From the NCBI GenBank assembly GCA_014529675.2, contig CP076040.1, positions 2,561,894 to 2,625,893 of the forward strand: a DNA stretch of 64,000 nucleotides. Reading direction: 5' to 3'. The notes under the pieces are model-generated. The model saw only the letters and a program-made list of their open reading frames with translations. It was not told the DNA's origin and ran no database searches. Made by a program: the position numbers and the translations under genes. Positions 54,041 to 61,978 of the stretch are shown piece by piece. Origin of the DNA: Opitutia bacterium ISCC 52 (lineage in GTDB: Bacteria > Verrucomicrobiota > Verrucomicrobiia > Opitutales > UBA2995). Numbering within the stretch: position 1 is the stretch's first letter; every line of letters starts with the position of its first letter.

Positions 54041-55426
54041 TTATTCGGATTCTTCGTCCTTCAACTCAGCCGCTTGAAGCTCCCGCGGCACCGCTTCTAC
54101 TAAAGTGCTGCCATCAATCTCCTTTTTCGAGAGATCGATGGGAAGTTCCTTCATTTTGCGTGCCGAAACCAAAACGCGCGATTCCAGGTTGTTTACAGCT
54201 TTGTTGTAGCTTTCAACCGCATTGCGCAGACCTTTGCCAACAGACATCCAGTTTTTGGCAACATCAGACACCCGATCATAAATCTCTTTTCCTAGTTTGC
54301 TAATCTCACGGGATTGCTGAGCAAGATTCTCCTGGCGCCATCCGTAAGCAACCACTTTAAGCAAGGCTATGAGCGTGGTTGGAGTCGCCAAAATTACTTT
54401 CTGCTGAACTCCTTCATCGATCAATCCCGGCTCCACTTCCAAGGCAGCGCTAAAGAAACTTTCGCCTGGCAGGAACAGCACGACAAACTCGGGCGTGTTC
54501 TCAAATTGTTCCCAATATGACTTCCCGCCAAGTTCCTTGATGTGCATCCGTATGTGACGGGCATGGTCCTTCATTCGAGCTTCCTTGTCCTTCTTATCAT
54601 CGGCTTCCAGGGCGGCCAGAAAACCCTCAAGCGGAGCTTTGGCATCAATGATGATCTGCTTGTCACCCGGCAGGTGAACGATCATGTCAGGGCGAGCACG
54701 CGAACCATCGTCCCTGTCCTTACTTTGCTGCTCTTCGAAATCGCAGTGCTCCAACATTCCCGCTAGTTCGACCACTTTCTTAAGCTGAATTTCTCCCCAA
54801 CTGCCTCGCACACGAGGCGTATTCAGCGCTCGGGCAAGATTACCCGTTTCGGTTCGCAAGCGCGTTTGTCCTTCTGCCAGGGACAATACCTGCTCCTTCA
54901 ATGCTTCATAGGTTCCTACACGGGCTTTTTCAATGTCCCCTACTTTTTCGCCAAAGTTCTTGAGAGACTCATTGATTGGTTTAAGCAGCCCTTCAATCGC
55001 CTGTTTGCGCTTTTCCAGCTCTCCCTTGGATTTTACCTGCTGAGAATTCAGGTGCTCCTTTGCTAATTCCAAAAACGATCGATTATTCTCTTTCAAGGCC
55101 TCCCCTGATAGAGCCTTAAAGACATCCGAGAACCGCTTCTCCAATTCCTTATAGACCTGCTCTTTCTCAGTAAAATGCTCTTGGTCGCTTTCAAGCTTTG
55201 TCTCCAAAGTCGTGACTTGAGTGCGTAACCCTGAAATCTCCTGAACGGATGCCTCCAGTCTTCGACGAGCCTCTTCATAGGCCTCATCAAGTTTATGAAT
55301 GTCCGCCTCTTGCTGCTGTACGCGCGCAGCCAAAAGCAATTTTTGAGAACGTTGTATCAAGAAAACAACCACGCCACTCAAAAGAACACCCGAAACAAAA
55401 GTCACCATTGGTAGCAGCCAGTCCAT
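54041..55426 (-). CDS. rmuC: DNA recombination protein RmuC
   Basis: RmuC is a membrane-anchored nuclease-like protein that limits DNA inversions. It has an N-terminal membrane helix (VTFVSGVLLSGVVVFLIQ), a coiled coil (about 25-100), and a C-terminal PD-(D/E)XK-like domain. That domain shows LARALNTPRVRGSWGEIQL, PDMIVHLPGDKQIIIDAKAP and FLPGESFFSAALE. The IDAKAPL motif is the nuclease core. The length of 461 residues is normal. It is the last clear gene before the structured gap at 55.4-56 kb. Confidence 0.94.
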   Translation of the reverse strand: MDWLLPMVTFVSGVLLSGVVVFLIQRSQKLLLAARVQQQEADIHKLDEAYEEARRRLEASVQEISGLRTQVTTLETKLESDQEHFTEKEQVYKELEKRFSDVFKALSGEALKENNRSFLELAKEHLNSQQVKSKGELEKRKQAIEGLLKPINESLKNFGEKVGDIEKARVGTYEALKEQVLSLAEGQTRLRTETGNLARALNTPRVRGSWGEIQLKKVVELAGMLEHCDFEEQQSKDRDDGSRARPDMIVHLPGDKQIIIDAKAPLEGFLAALEADDKKDKEARMKDHARHIRMHIKELGGKSYWEQFENTPEFVVLFLPGESFFSAALEVEPGLIDEGVQQKVILATPTTLIALLKVVAYGWRQENLAQQSREISKLGKEIYDRVSDVAKNWMSVGKGLRNAVESYNKAVNNLESRVLVSARKMKELPIDLSKKEIDGSTLVEAVPRELQAAELKDEESE

Positions 55427-55532
55427 ACTCGAAGACTATCCCTGCGCGTTCTTCGCTTGTAAACGGTAAAGACCTGAGAAGTTCTGTCAGTCAGGATAGC
55501 CCACAGAGAGCCTCATCCGTTAAAAACAAGAA

Positions 55533-55554
55533 GCGCTCGTCTTTCGACGAGCGC
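55533..55554 (-). terminator. Strong rho-independent terminator, minus strand
   Basis: GCGCTCGTC and GACGAGCGC form a perfect 9-base stem. On the minus strand the loop reads GAAA (a GNRA tetraloop) and is followed by TTCTTGTTTTT. On the plus strand the hairpin is followed by CCCTAAAA, with no T-run. So it should stop minus-strand transcripts coming from the right, before they reach rmuC. Confidence 0.75.
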
Positions 55555-55744
55555 CCCTAAAATGTTGGATCGGATAACTTCCCGGCCACGTAACCTACTT
55601 TAGCGATCTGATTGCGGATTCAGATCATGAGGAAACGTTGTCATTGAAAGGAAGTATGAGATTCCAACACACCGAGTGAGCGGTGCTTGGTTTTTAGAAT
55701 AGAGAAATTCCTCTTAGATTAGAATCCGGCCAGCACCTTATTCG
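55555..55744 (-). ncRNA. Structured 3' untranslated region or small RNA candidate
   Basis: This stretch between the terminator and the small ORF has several pairings, and no ORF was found on either strand. They are GATCTGA/TCAGATC (55605-55611 with 55620-55626), CACCG/CGGTG (55670-55674 with 55681-55685), and GGTGCT/AGCACC (55682-55687 with 55732-55737). The last two share bases and cannot both form. It may be a long 3' UTR or a small RNA. I recognise no known RNA family (not tmRNA, RNase P, 6S or SRP RNA by motif). Confidence 0.35.
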
Positions 55745-55912
55745 TTAAGTGACTTGGTTTAGGGGTTCATAGTTTTTCTCTTTAGTCCATGTACGAAATT
55801 CCCCTAGTACCAACTGAGGTTTTCTCGCAAAAACTGAAAATAAAGCCAGAGGAGTTTCATAGAAACGATCCACATATCCTTCATGAAAAGCAGCCGTTGG
55901 AAATTCAGTCAT
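55745..55912 (-). CDS. Small protein candidate, 55 residues
   Basis: The minus-strand ATG at 55912 opens MTEFPTAAFHEGYVDRFYET and runs 55 codons to TAA at 55745, with GAGAAGG just upstream as a possible ribosome binding site (3 bases from the ATG, rather close). The sequence has a protein-like mix of charged and aromatic residues (LALFSVFARKPQLVLGEF) and no membrane segment. It is followed by a structured region and a strong terminator, which fits a transcription unit. No family was recognised. A 56-codon ORF on the plus strand (55789-55959) overlaps it but lacks a ribosome binding site. Confidence 0.4.
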   Translation of the reverse strand: MTEFPTAAFHEGYVDRFYETPLALFSVFARKPQLVLGEFRTWTKEKNYEPLNQVT

Positions 55913-55981
55913 GGGCCTTCTCTGTTATTTTTAATTGCCAAGTGACTGGGACCTTATGAATAAGGGGGCTTCTTAACCCAA

Positions 55982-56785
55982 ATGTTAAGCCCATCCATGA
56001 CATTAAACAAAGAACGTTTCGGCGGAATCCAGCGCCTCTATGGTTCTGAAAACGCCCAGAGACTTGCCCAGGCCCACATTGCTGTTGTGGGAATTGGAGG
56101 AGTGGGCTCCTGGACCGCAGAAGCCCTAGCCCGCTCTGGCATTGGGCATATTACGCTTATTGACATGGATGAAGTCTGCGTAACCAACACCAATCGGCAG
56201 GTTCATGCGGCAACAGACACCGTGGGTCATATGAAAACAGCTGCGATGACTAAGCGTATTCAGTCCATCAACCCGGACTGCAAGGTGACGGAACAGAATC
56301 GATTCTTTACCGCTGCCTCCTGTGAATCATTGCTCGATCAGAAGTTTGATTGTGTAGTGGACGCTATTGATGACCGCAAAAACAAGTGCCTGCTCATTGC
56401 CCGATGTAAGCGTCGAAAAATACGATTGGTAACAACCGGAGCAGCGGGTGGACGTCGGGATCCTTCTCTGGTTCAAGTGCGCGATATTAATAAGGCTTAT
56501 AATGATGCCCTGATGGCCAATGTCAGGAAAGAGCTTAGACAAGATTACGGGTTTTCCCGAAATCCAAAACGCAATTGGGGTATCCCCTGCGTCTTCTCTG
56601 CCGAGCCAGTCGTTTTTCCAGACAACGACGGATCAGTGTGCGAGAAGAAACCCAAAGATACCGAACTGAAACTCGATTGCGCTAGCGGGTATGGAACAGC
56701 CAGCTTCCTCACAGGAACATTCGGTTTTCAAGCAGCCGCCAAAGCGATTGAGCTGGTCTTGCGAAAATCTGCTGAGCCGGTCTGA
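55982..56785 (+). CDS. tcdA: tRNA threonylcarbamoyladenosine dehydratase TcdA
   Basis: TcdA uses ATP to convert t6A37 to cyclic t6A in tRNA. The E1-like nucleotide fold shows VVGIGGVGSWTAEALARSGI, LIDMDEVCVTNTNRQVHA and VVDAIDDRKNKCLLIARC. VTTGAAGGRRDPSLVQVRDI and GIPCVFSAEPVVFPD are family motifs. The length of 267 residues is normal. It acts downstream of TsaD, also encoded in this window. The start is ATG 55982 or 55997; neither has a Shine-Dalgarno. In E. coli the enzyme works with the CsdA/CsdE sulfur system; here a SufE gene lies 5 kb away. Confidence 0.94.
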   Translation: MLSPSMTLNKERFGGIQRLYGSENAQRLAQAHIAVVGIGGVGSWTAEALARSGIGHITLIDMDEVCVTNTNRQVHAATDTVGHMKTAAMTKRIQSINPDCKVTEQNRFFTAASCESLLDQKFDCVVDAIDDRKNKCLLIARCKRRKIRLVTTGAAGGRRDPSLVQVRDINKAYNDALMANVRKELRQDYGFSRNPKRNWGIPCVFSAEPVVFPDNDGSVCEKKPKDTELKLDCASGYGTASFLTGTFGFQAAAKAIELVLRKSAEPV

Positions 56786-56806
56786 GTAGCTAGCAACTGA
56801 CTAGAC

Positions 56807-57619
56807 CTACCCGAAGATTCGCTGGTAATTTTCCTCTACTTGATCGACCAGCCTCTCAACTGGCATATCCAGCACTTGGGCCAAACCTGAATAAACAGCA
56901 CCAATGTTACCCGGATGATTCACTGACTTTCCTTCATCATCCAGTGGCAAGGGATGTTCATCACGGTCTTCTGGCAAATGCTGATCGGGAGCATCTGTTT
57001 CTACTAGGATCCGATCAATAGGTATTGTTTTGAAAGTAGCCCTGGCTTTCGATTTACGATCCAGCAGAAAGTAGCCACTGAATGAAAAGTAGCATCCCAA
57101 CTCAGCCAACTGAGGAACCATTTCTTGCGCTCCGCCATAACTATGAAGGAGCACGCCTACTTTCGGCAGCGCTTCTTCCCCCAACAAATCCAGCATTCTT
57201 CCCCACGCATTCAAACAATGAATGCTGGCAGGCACGTTCTTCCGGGCAGCAAGCTGTAACTGCTTTTTGAACACTTCGACCTGATCATCGAAATCATGAT
57301 TCTGAATCCAACGATCGAGACCAATCTCACCGACAAATCCATTATAGTGATCAATACAGTATTCCAGATTACCCAACCAATGGGCAGAGCGATTAAATAT
57401 ATGCCAAGGATGCAGTCCAAATGCAGGTTTCACAAACGGAAATAGCTCTGATAACTGCCCGACTCTCTCCCAGTCAGCTTCTTCAGTTCCATTGACTACT
57501 ACGCGTTTTACTCCGAGGGAAGCATAGGTATTGGAAAGATCATTAAGAACGGACTTGAGGCGGGGATCCTGAAGGTGAAGATGACTGTCATAGAGTGACA
57601 CGAGTGTAGTAGAAAACAA
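56807..57619 (-). CDS. TatD-family metal-dependent hydrolase
   Basis: This 270-residue TIM-barrel hydrolase has LYDSHLHLQDPRL (HxH ligands), FVGEIGLDRWIQ (Glu and the GEIGLD motif), ASIHCLNAWG (His), LLHSYGGAQEMV (His) and LVETDAPDQHLP (Asp). All metal ligands are present. Members are magnesium-dependent DNases or other metal-dependent hydrolases; the substrate here is not fixed by the sequence. It is divergent from lpxI with 35 bases between starts. Confidence 0.88.
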   Translation of the reverse strand: MFSTTLVSLYDSHLHLQDPRLKSVLNDLSNTYASLGVKRVVVNGTEEADWERVGQLSELFPFVKPAFGLHPWHIFNRSAHWLGNLEYCIDHYNGFVGEIGLDRWIQNHDFDDQVEVFKKQLQLAARKNVPASIHCLNAWGRMLDLLGEEALPKVGVLLHSYGGAQEMVPQLAELGCYFSFSGYFLLDRKSKARATFKTIPIDRILVETDAPDQHLPEDRDEHPLPLDDEGKSVNHPGNIGAVYSGLAQVLDMPVERLVDQVEENYQRIFG

Positions 57620-57642
57620 GTACAGCTAACTGGAAGCCTATT

Positions 57643-57660
57643 TTTCATTTTAAAATGAAA
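57643..57660. repeat. 18-base perfect palindrome over the lpxI start codon
   Basis: TTTCATTTTAAAATGAAA is a perfect palindrome with no spacer. Its right half contains the lpxI ATG (57655-57657). It also lies in the divergent gap with the TatD gene. It could be an operator or only an AT-rich chance match. Confidence 0.35.
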
Positions 57661-58560
57661 TCCATAAATTCTTTGGACAGAGCCGCAGAAATCCTAAACA
57701 TGCCCTATCATATGGCTCACACCCTATCCCAATTTCTCCCAGACGATTTCCAGCCCGAGGATGGAATCTGCTTAATCGCAGGTAAAGAGCTCTACCCCGA
57801 ACTCGTTGCAAATCGAATGCGTGAGTCCGGAGTTCGCAGAAAGATCATTGCCTATGAAGGCGAGACGCGGGAAAGCCTCTACGAATCATTTAGTGAGGAG
57901 GACAGGATCCGCATCAAAGTAGGAAAATTAGGCAAAATGCTCAAAGCCTTGAAGTCCTATAATGTGAAATGGGCCTTGATGGCTGGTCAAATTACGCCGG
58001 GGCGTCTTTTCAAGGACCTTTATCCTGATCTGCGCGCAGTCACCTTGTTAGCGAAGCTCAAACAAAAGAACGCCGAAACCATCTTTGGAGCCATATCGGA
58101 CGAAATCTCGAAGCTTGGCATAGAATTGGTAGACGCTCGTGCCTTTCTAGATAATCAAATGGCTGATGAAGGCCCTATGACTCAGGGCAAAGACAAGGTC
58201 CGGCCCGAATTCATCGAGCATGGCATAGAAATAGCCAAAGAAGTTGCCCGTTTGGATATTGGTCAAGGCGTCGTCATTCGCAAAGGAACGGTCGTTGCCG
58301 TTGAAGCCTTTGAAGGAACCGATCGCATGCTCGGCCGTGCAGGAAGTTTTCAAACCAACCAACTCGTGTTTATTAAAACAGTGAAACCCGGCCAGGATTA
58401 CCGGTTCGATGTCCCTGTATTTGGAATGAAGACTTTGGAGGTGATGAAGGAATCCGGCATTCATCATGCCTATCTTGAAGCAAACAAGATCATCATCCTC
58501 GAAAAGGAGAAGGTCTTAAAACAGGCCTCACAATGGGGCATCCAGCTGGTAGGTTATTAA
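57655..58560 (+). CDS. lpxI: UDP-2,3-diacylglucosamine pyrophosphatase LpxI
   Basis: LpxI removes UMP from UDP-2,3-diacylglucosamine to give lipid X in lipid A synthesis, replacing LpxH where that is missing. It is a DUF1009 protein: WALMAGQITPGRLFKDLYPD, GIELVDARAFLDNQMA, VARLDIGQGVVIRKGTVVAV, then EAFEGTDRMLGRAG and PVFGMKTLEVMKESGI. The length of 301 residues is slightly above the usual 270-280. Its presence shows an outer membrane with lipid A. A palindrome covers its start codon. Confidence 0.92.
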   Translation: MKSINSLDRAAEILNMPYHMAHTLSQFLPDDFQPEDGICLIAGKELYPELVANRMRESGVRRKIIAYEGETRESLYESFSEEDRIRIKVGKLGKMLKALKSYNVKWALMAGQITPGRLFKDLYPDLRAVTLLAKLKQKNAETIFGAISDEISKLGIELVDARAFLDNQMADEGPMTQGKDKVRPEFIEHGIEIAKEVARLDIGQGVVIRKGTVVAVEAFEGTDRMLGRAGSFQTNQLVFIKTVKPGQDYRFDVPVFGMKTLEVMKESGIHHAYLEANKIIILEKEKVLKQASQWGIQLVGY

Positions 58561-58649
58561 TCCTGCTCAGAGTTCATTGAAAGCCGTAATTTTGTATCCC
58601 CCAAGCCATGCAAACACACGATCGGAAATCCGCTAAATAAATAGTCCAA

Positions 58650-58862
58650 ATGCTAGAACTCCGCCCAAACTGTGAACTTTGCGACAAAGATCTTCCGCCA
58701 GATTCAAAGAAAGCCTATATCTGCTCCTACGAATGCACCTTTTGTTCTTCCTGTATTGAAGAAGTGCTAAACAATGTCTGCCCAAATTGCGGAGGTGGAT
58801 TCACTCTTCGCCCGATTCGACCTGTAATCGCCCATCGACCCACTACTAGTTTGAAGGATTAA
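58650..58862 (+). CDS. DUF1272 zinc-ribbon protein
   Basis: This 70-residue protein begins MLELRPNCELCDKDLPPDSK and has six or more cysteines in pairs: CELC, CSYECTFCSSC and CPNC. The spacing fits the DUF1272 family, small proteins thought to bind one or two zinc ions. LRPNCExCDxDLPP is the family start. Function unknown. Confidence 0.88.
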   Translation: MLELRPNCELCDKDLPPDSKKAYICSYECTFCSSCIEEVLNNVCPNCGGGFTLRPIRPVIAHRPTTSLKD

Positions 58863-58966
58863 CCAGCCTCTACAGATCGGGTCCACACCAGGCTCAGTTT
58901 AAAGACATCAGTGCCTTTTCAGACTCTCTCAATACCATCGACCCCTCAGACCGATAATTTAATACC

Positions 58967-60727
58967 ATGACAAAAATACGAATTCTACTCCTGACAGTAT
59001 TCGCCTTGCTAAGTGTACACGCTTCCTTTGCTGACACCATTCATGGTGATCTAGTGACCTGGCACAAAGCCACCATCGATTTCGAAGGACCGAATAGTTC
59101 AGAAACCGGTGATATAAATCCATTCACTGACTACCGCCTGGATGTAGAATTCACAGGACCTTCAGGCCAGCGTTTTTCTATCCCAGGATATTTTGCTGCA
59201 GACGGGAATGCCGGCGAAAGCAGTGCGGAATCCGGAAACATATGGCGAGTTCACTTTTGTCCTGATGAATCAGGAAGCTGGAAATACCAAGCCAGCTTCG
59301 TAAAAGGCAAGATGGTTGCCGCTAACTTAAAAGGCGGAAAAAGCGCAGGCTATTTCGATGATACGAGAGGGACATTCGAAGTAAGCGATTCTGACAAAGC
59401 CCCAGGCAAAGATTTTCGCACCCAGGGTCGTCTTGCCTACGTGGGAAAACACTTTCTTCAATTTCAAAGATCCAAAGCGTATTTCCTGAAAGCAGGTGCT
59501 AATAGTCCGGAGGTATTTCTAGAGTACAAAGGCTTCGACAACACACCATCGAAACGTACCTACCCAGACCACATTCAAGATTGGAACCAAGACGACCCTA
59601 CCTGGAAGAATGGTAAGGGCAAAGGCATCATCGGTGTCATCAACTACCTCTCTTCCCTGGGCGTCAATGCGCTCTACTTCCTACCCATGAATTCTTATGG
59701 TGATGGCAAGCAGGCTTGGCCGTGGATTGATGGCGACGCCATCTTGACCTACGACTGCTCTAAACTCGATCAATGGGAAGTCCTTTTCTCTCATATGACT
59801 CATAAAGGAGTCATGCCTCACTTCGTCTTAAGTGAAACTGAGAATGAAGCATTCTTCGAAATTCGCGAAACCGGACGTACGGGTGGCTTCGCCAAAAGCC
59901 GCAAAGTCTATTATCGAGAAATGGTCGCACGTTTCGGACACCACCCAGCCATCACCTGGAATATTGGAGAGGAAAACGGTTGGGCCCAGGGAGATGGCTA
60001 CCACACTGCCAATACGGACGAACAGCGCATCCTCTTTTCCGCACACTTAAGAAAGCTCGTTCCTTACGATGACCACATCGTCATTCACAATGGCCCCTCA
60101 TACGAAGACTGGATTTTTACGCCTCTATTAGGAAACAAGAATCTCACAGGTCCGGCGTTCCAGTGGAACTACGAAGAAGACATTTACGGAAAAACCCTGG
60201 AATGGCGCAACAAATCTGCAGCAGCGGGTCAACCTTGGGTCTTCGGTCTGGATGAACCCTTTATCAAAGAAACGAAGGTCCCCATGGAGGTTTGGAGGAA
60301 AAATGTAGTATGGGGCACATTCATGGCCGGAAGTGCAGGCGTTGAACTTTATATTGGCAAAGGGGATGACTTGAGGGTGCAGGATTATCGCCCTTTTGAG
60401 AAACACTACCAGACAGCGGTGAGGGCCATTCGTTTTCTCAGTGATCACACGACATTTAAAGCACTCGAACCACATGAAGATTTCGCAGACAACGCTTGGA
60501 CGCTCTCGAAAGAAGGAGAGACATACTTGCTTTACCTGGCCGATGGAGGAACCACTGAAGTTAAACTTCCTGAAGGTGAATACTCGGCTCATTGGTTTGA
60601 CCCCAGAAACGGGGGCGATCTTCAGCGTAGCTCCAAGAAAAGCCTGTCCGGCGGAAACAGCACTTCCATCGGCAATCCACCCAATTCAAGTGATGATGAT
60701 TGGGTATGCCTGATAAGGAAAAATTGA
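58967..60727 (+). CDS. Secreted glycosidase-like protein with DUF5060 and C-terminal putative collagen-binding domain
   Basis: This 586-residue protein has a signal peptide (ILLLTVFALLSVHASFA) and a DUF5060 beta domain (about 25-145, WHKATIDFEGP to RGTFEVS). A TIM-barrel follows (about 150-480), with YFLKAGANSPEVFL, VMPHFVLSETEN and ITWNIGEENG as the probable acid/base Glu region and WVFGLDEPF as the likely nucleophile region. A final beta domain shows YSAHWFDPRNGG, as in DUF5060/DUF4038-type enzymes. Substrate unknown; these enzymes act on polysaccharides, often plant or algal. It is followed nine bases later by csaA. Confidence 0.82.
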   Translation: MTKIRILLLTVFALLSVHASFADTIHGDLVTWHKATIDFEGPNSSETGDINPFTDYRLDVEFTGPSGQRFSIPGYFAADGNAGESSAESGNIWRVHFCPDESGSWKYQASFVKGKMVAANLKGGKSAGYFDDTRGTFEVSDSDKAPGKDFRTQGRLAYVGKHFLQFQRSKAYFLKAGANSPEVFLEYKGFDNTPSKRTYPDHIQDWNQDDPTWKNGKGKGIIGVINYLSSLGVNALYFLPMNSYGDGKQAWPWIDGDAILTYDCSKLDQWEVLFSHMTHKGVMPHFVLSETENEAFFEIRETGRTGGFAKSRKVYYREMVARFGHHPAITWNIGEENGWAQGDGYHTANTDEQRILFSAHLRKLVPYDDHIVIHNGPSYEDWIFTPLLGNKNLTGPAFQWNYEEDIYGKTLEWRNKSAAAGQPWVFGLDEPFIKETKVPMEVWRKNVVWGTFMAGSAGVELYIGKGDDLRVQDYRPFEKHYQTAVRAIRFLSDHTTFKALEPHEDFADNAWTLSKEGETYLLYLADGGTTEVKLPEGEYSAHWFDPRNGGDLQRSSKKSLSGGNSTSIGNPPNSSDDDWVCLIRKN

Positions 60728-60736
60728 GAACAAAAC

Positions 60737-61075
60737 ATGAAAACCATTTCATTTGATGACTTCTTGGGAGTTGAGCTGCGGGTAGGAGCAATCATTTCAG
60801 TCGATCCATTTCCGGAGGCGCAAAAACCTGCTTACATTCTTAAAGTCGACTTTGGCGAAGAGATTGGCATTCGCAAATCGAGTGCTCAAATCACCGAACT
60901 ATACTCACGGGAGGAGCTGATTGGTCAGCAAGTAGTTGCCGTCGTAAACTTCCCCAAGAAGCAGATCGGACCCATTATGTCCGAGTGCCTGGTCACCGGC
61001 TTTCATAACCAGGAAGGTCAAGTCGCTCTTTGCGTACCCGACAAGCAGATACCTTTAGGCACAAAGCTCTTATAA
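60737..61075 (+). CDS. csaA: CsaA-type tRNA-binding-domain protein
   Basis: This 112-residue EMAP/OB-fold protein shows [40 protein letters not shown] and [20 protein letters not shown], all of the CsaA group. CsaA is a dimeric chaperone-like protein linked to secretion and possibly tRNA binding. The length is normal. It ends within the stop region of the convergent DjlA-like gene (6-base overlap). Confidence 0.93.
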   Translation: MKTISFDDFLGVELRVGAIISVDPFPEAQKPAYILKVDFGEEIGIRKSSAQITELYSREELIGQQVVAVVNFPKKQIGPIMSECLVTGFHNQEGQVALCVPDKQIPLGTKLL

Positions 61076-61855
61076 TCCTCGTGACTTCTTAATCGTCTCG
61101 TAGGCTTCGTTGACTTCCTTGAATTTCTCTTCGGCAAACTTCAGGAATTCTTCGGGTAGGCCTTTAGACACAATCTTGTCTGGGTGATATTCCATGACCT
61201 TGGCTCGATAGGCTTTTTTAACTTCAGCATCCGTCGCATCTGCTGTCAGACCAAGCACGGTGTAAGCAGGGTCCGCTGAAGGGGCAAGACGCGCCTTGAG
61301 CTCTTCAAATAAATGGCGCGGTATATTGAGGTAGCGAACCGTTTCTTCCAGTAAGTGCTCTTCTGCATGGTGGACCGTACCATCTGCAGCTGCCACTTGG
61401 AATAGCATTTCGAACAAAACCATACGCATATTCTGATCATACTGAAAATGCCGGGAAAACTCTGTAGCGTACTGACTATACGGGTACGCATCATCCTTAG
61501 CTCGATTGAATATATTAACAGCAAACATCCTTGCCTGCTTATCCAATCGCAGGTGATCACGCATGAATCCCTCTACGATTTTGATCTCCGCTTGAGTTAC
61601 CTTTCCATCGGCTTTAGCCATCTTACCCAGCATCGCAAACGTAGAGGCGAAGAATACGGCCTGTTTTTGCTCCTGATTGGTGAATCCTGCCTCAGGAACC
61701 GGTCGGCCCGTGCCTGATTGCCGCTGAGAATCAGCAACAGCCTCCACCTGGCTATCGACAAATAAATGCCCAATAGCACCTCCAATGACTGCGCCTATGG
61801 GTCCCCCCATGAGCATCCCCATTCCTCCTCCGAGTATTTTACCTATCCAAGACAT
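61070..61855 (-). CDS. DjlA-like TerB/DnaJ-domain protein
   Basis: This 261-residue protein has a Gly-rich hydrophobic N-terminus ([20 protein letters not shown], likely membrane-associated) and a TerB domain (about 60-180, [20 protein letters not shown]). It ends in a J domain, [20 protein letters not shown] with the HPD motif in MEYHPDKI, so it can stimulate DnaK. This is the DjlA arrangement. No partner chaperone gene lies nearby. Confidence 0.88.
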   Translation of the reverse strand: MSWIGKILGGGMGMLMGGPIGAVIGGAIGHLFVDSQVEAVADSQRQSGTGRPVPEAGFTNQEQKQAVFFASTFAMLGKMAKADGKVTQAEIKIVEGFMRDHLRLDKQARMFAVNIFNRAKDDAYPYSQYATEFSRHFQYDQNMRMVLFEMLFQVAAADGTVHHAEEHLLEETVRYLNIPRHLFEELKARLAPSADPAYTVLGLTADATDAEVKKAYRAKVMEYHPDKIVSKGLPEEFLKFAEEKFKEVNEAYETIKKSRGL

Positions 61856-61978
61856 AAGAGTTACTTCTGTTTATGAATATGACGAGTTCTATCAATTTCA
61901 GTTCCAACGCGATTCTTTTCCTCAATCAGGCTTAAAAAACCGTTGAAAAGAGACCAGAGACCTTCGAGGCTTTATCCA

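Noticed and set aside
55533..55554. The strong hairpin as a plus-strand terminator
   Set aside because: No T-run follows on the plus strand, whereas the minus strand has TTCTTGTTTTT after it.
55789..55959. A 56-codon plus-strand ORF in the gap before tcdA
   Set aside because: No ribosome site and less protein-like than the minus-strand ORF it overlaps, which has a terminator behind it.
55427..55981. tmRNA, RNase P RNA, 6S RNA or SRP RNA in the rmuC-tcdA gap
   Set aside because: None of the conserved motifs, such as the GGAA-type SRP loop or the RNase P core, was found on either strand.
61943..61978. TTG start extending the PPK2 protein
   Set aside because: An ATG at 61979 follows and the extra 12 residues lack family support.
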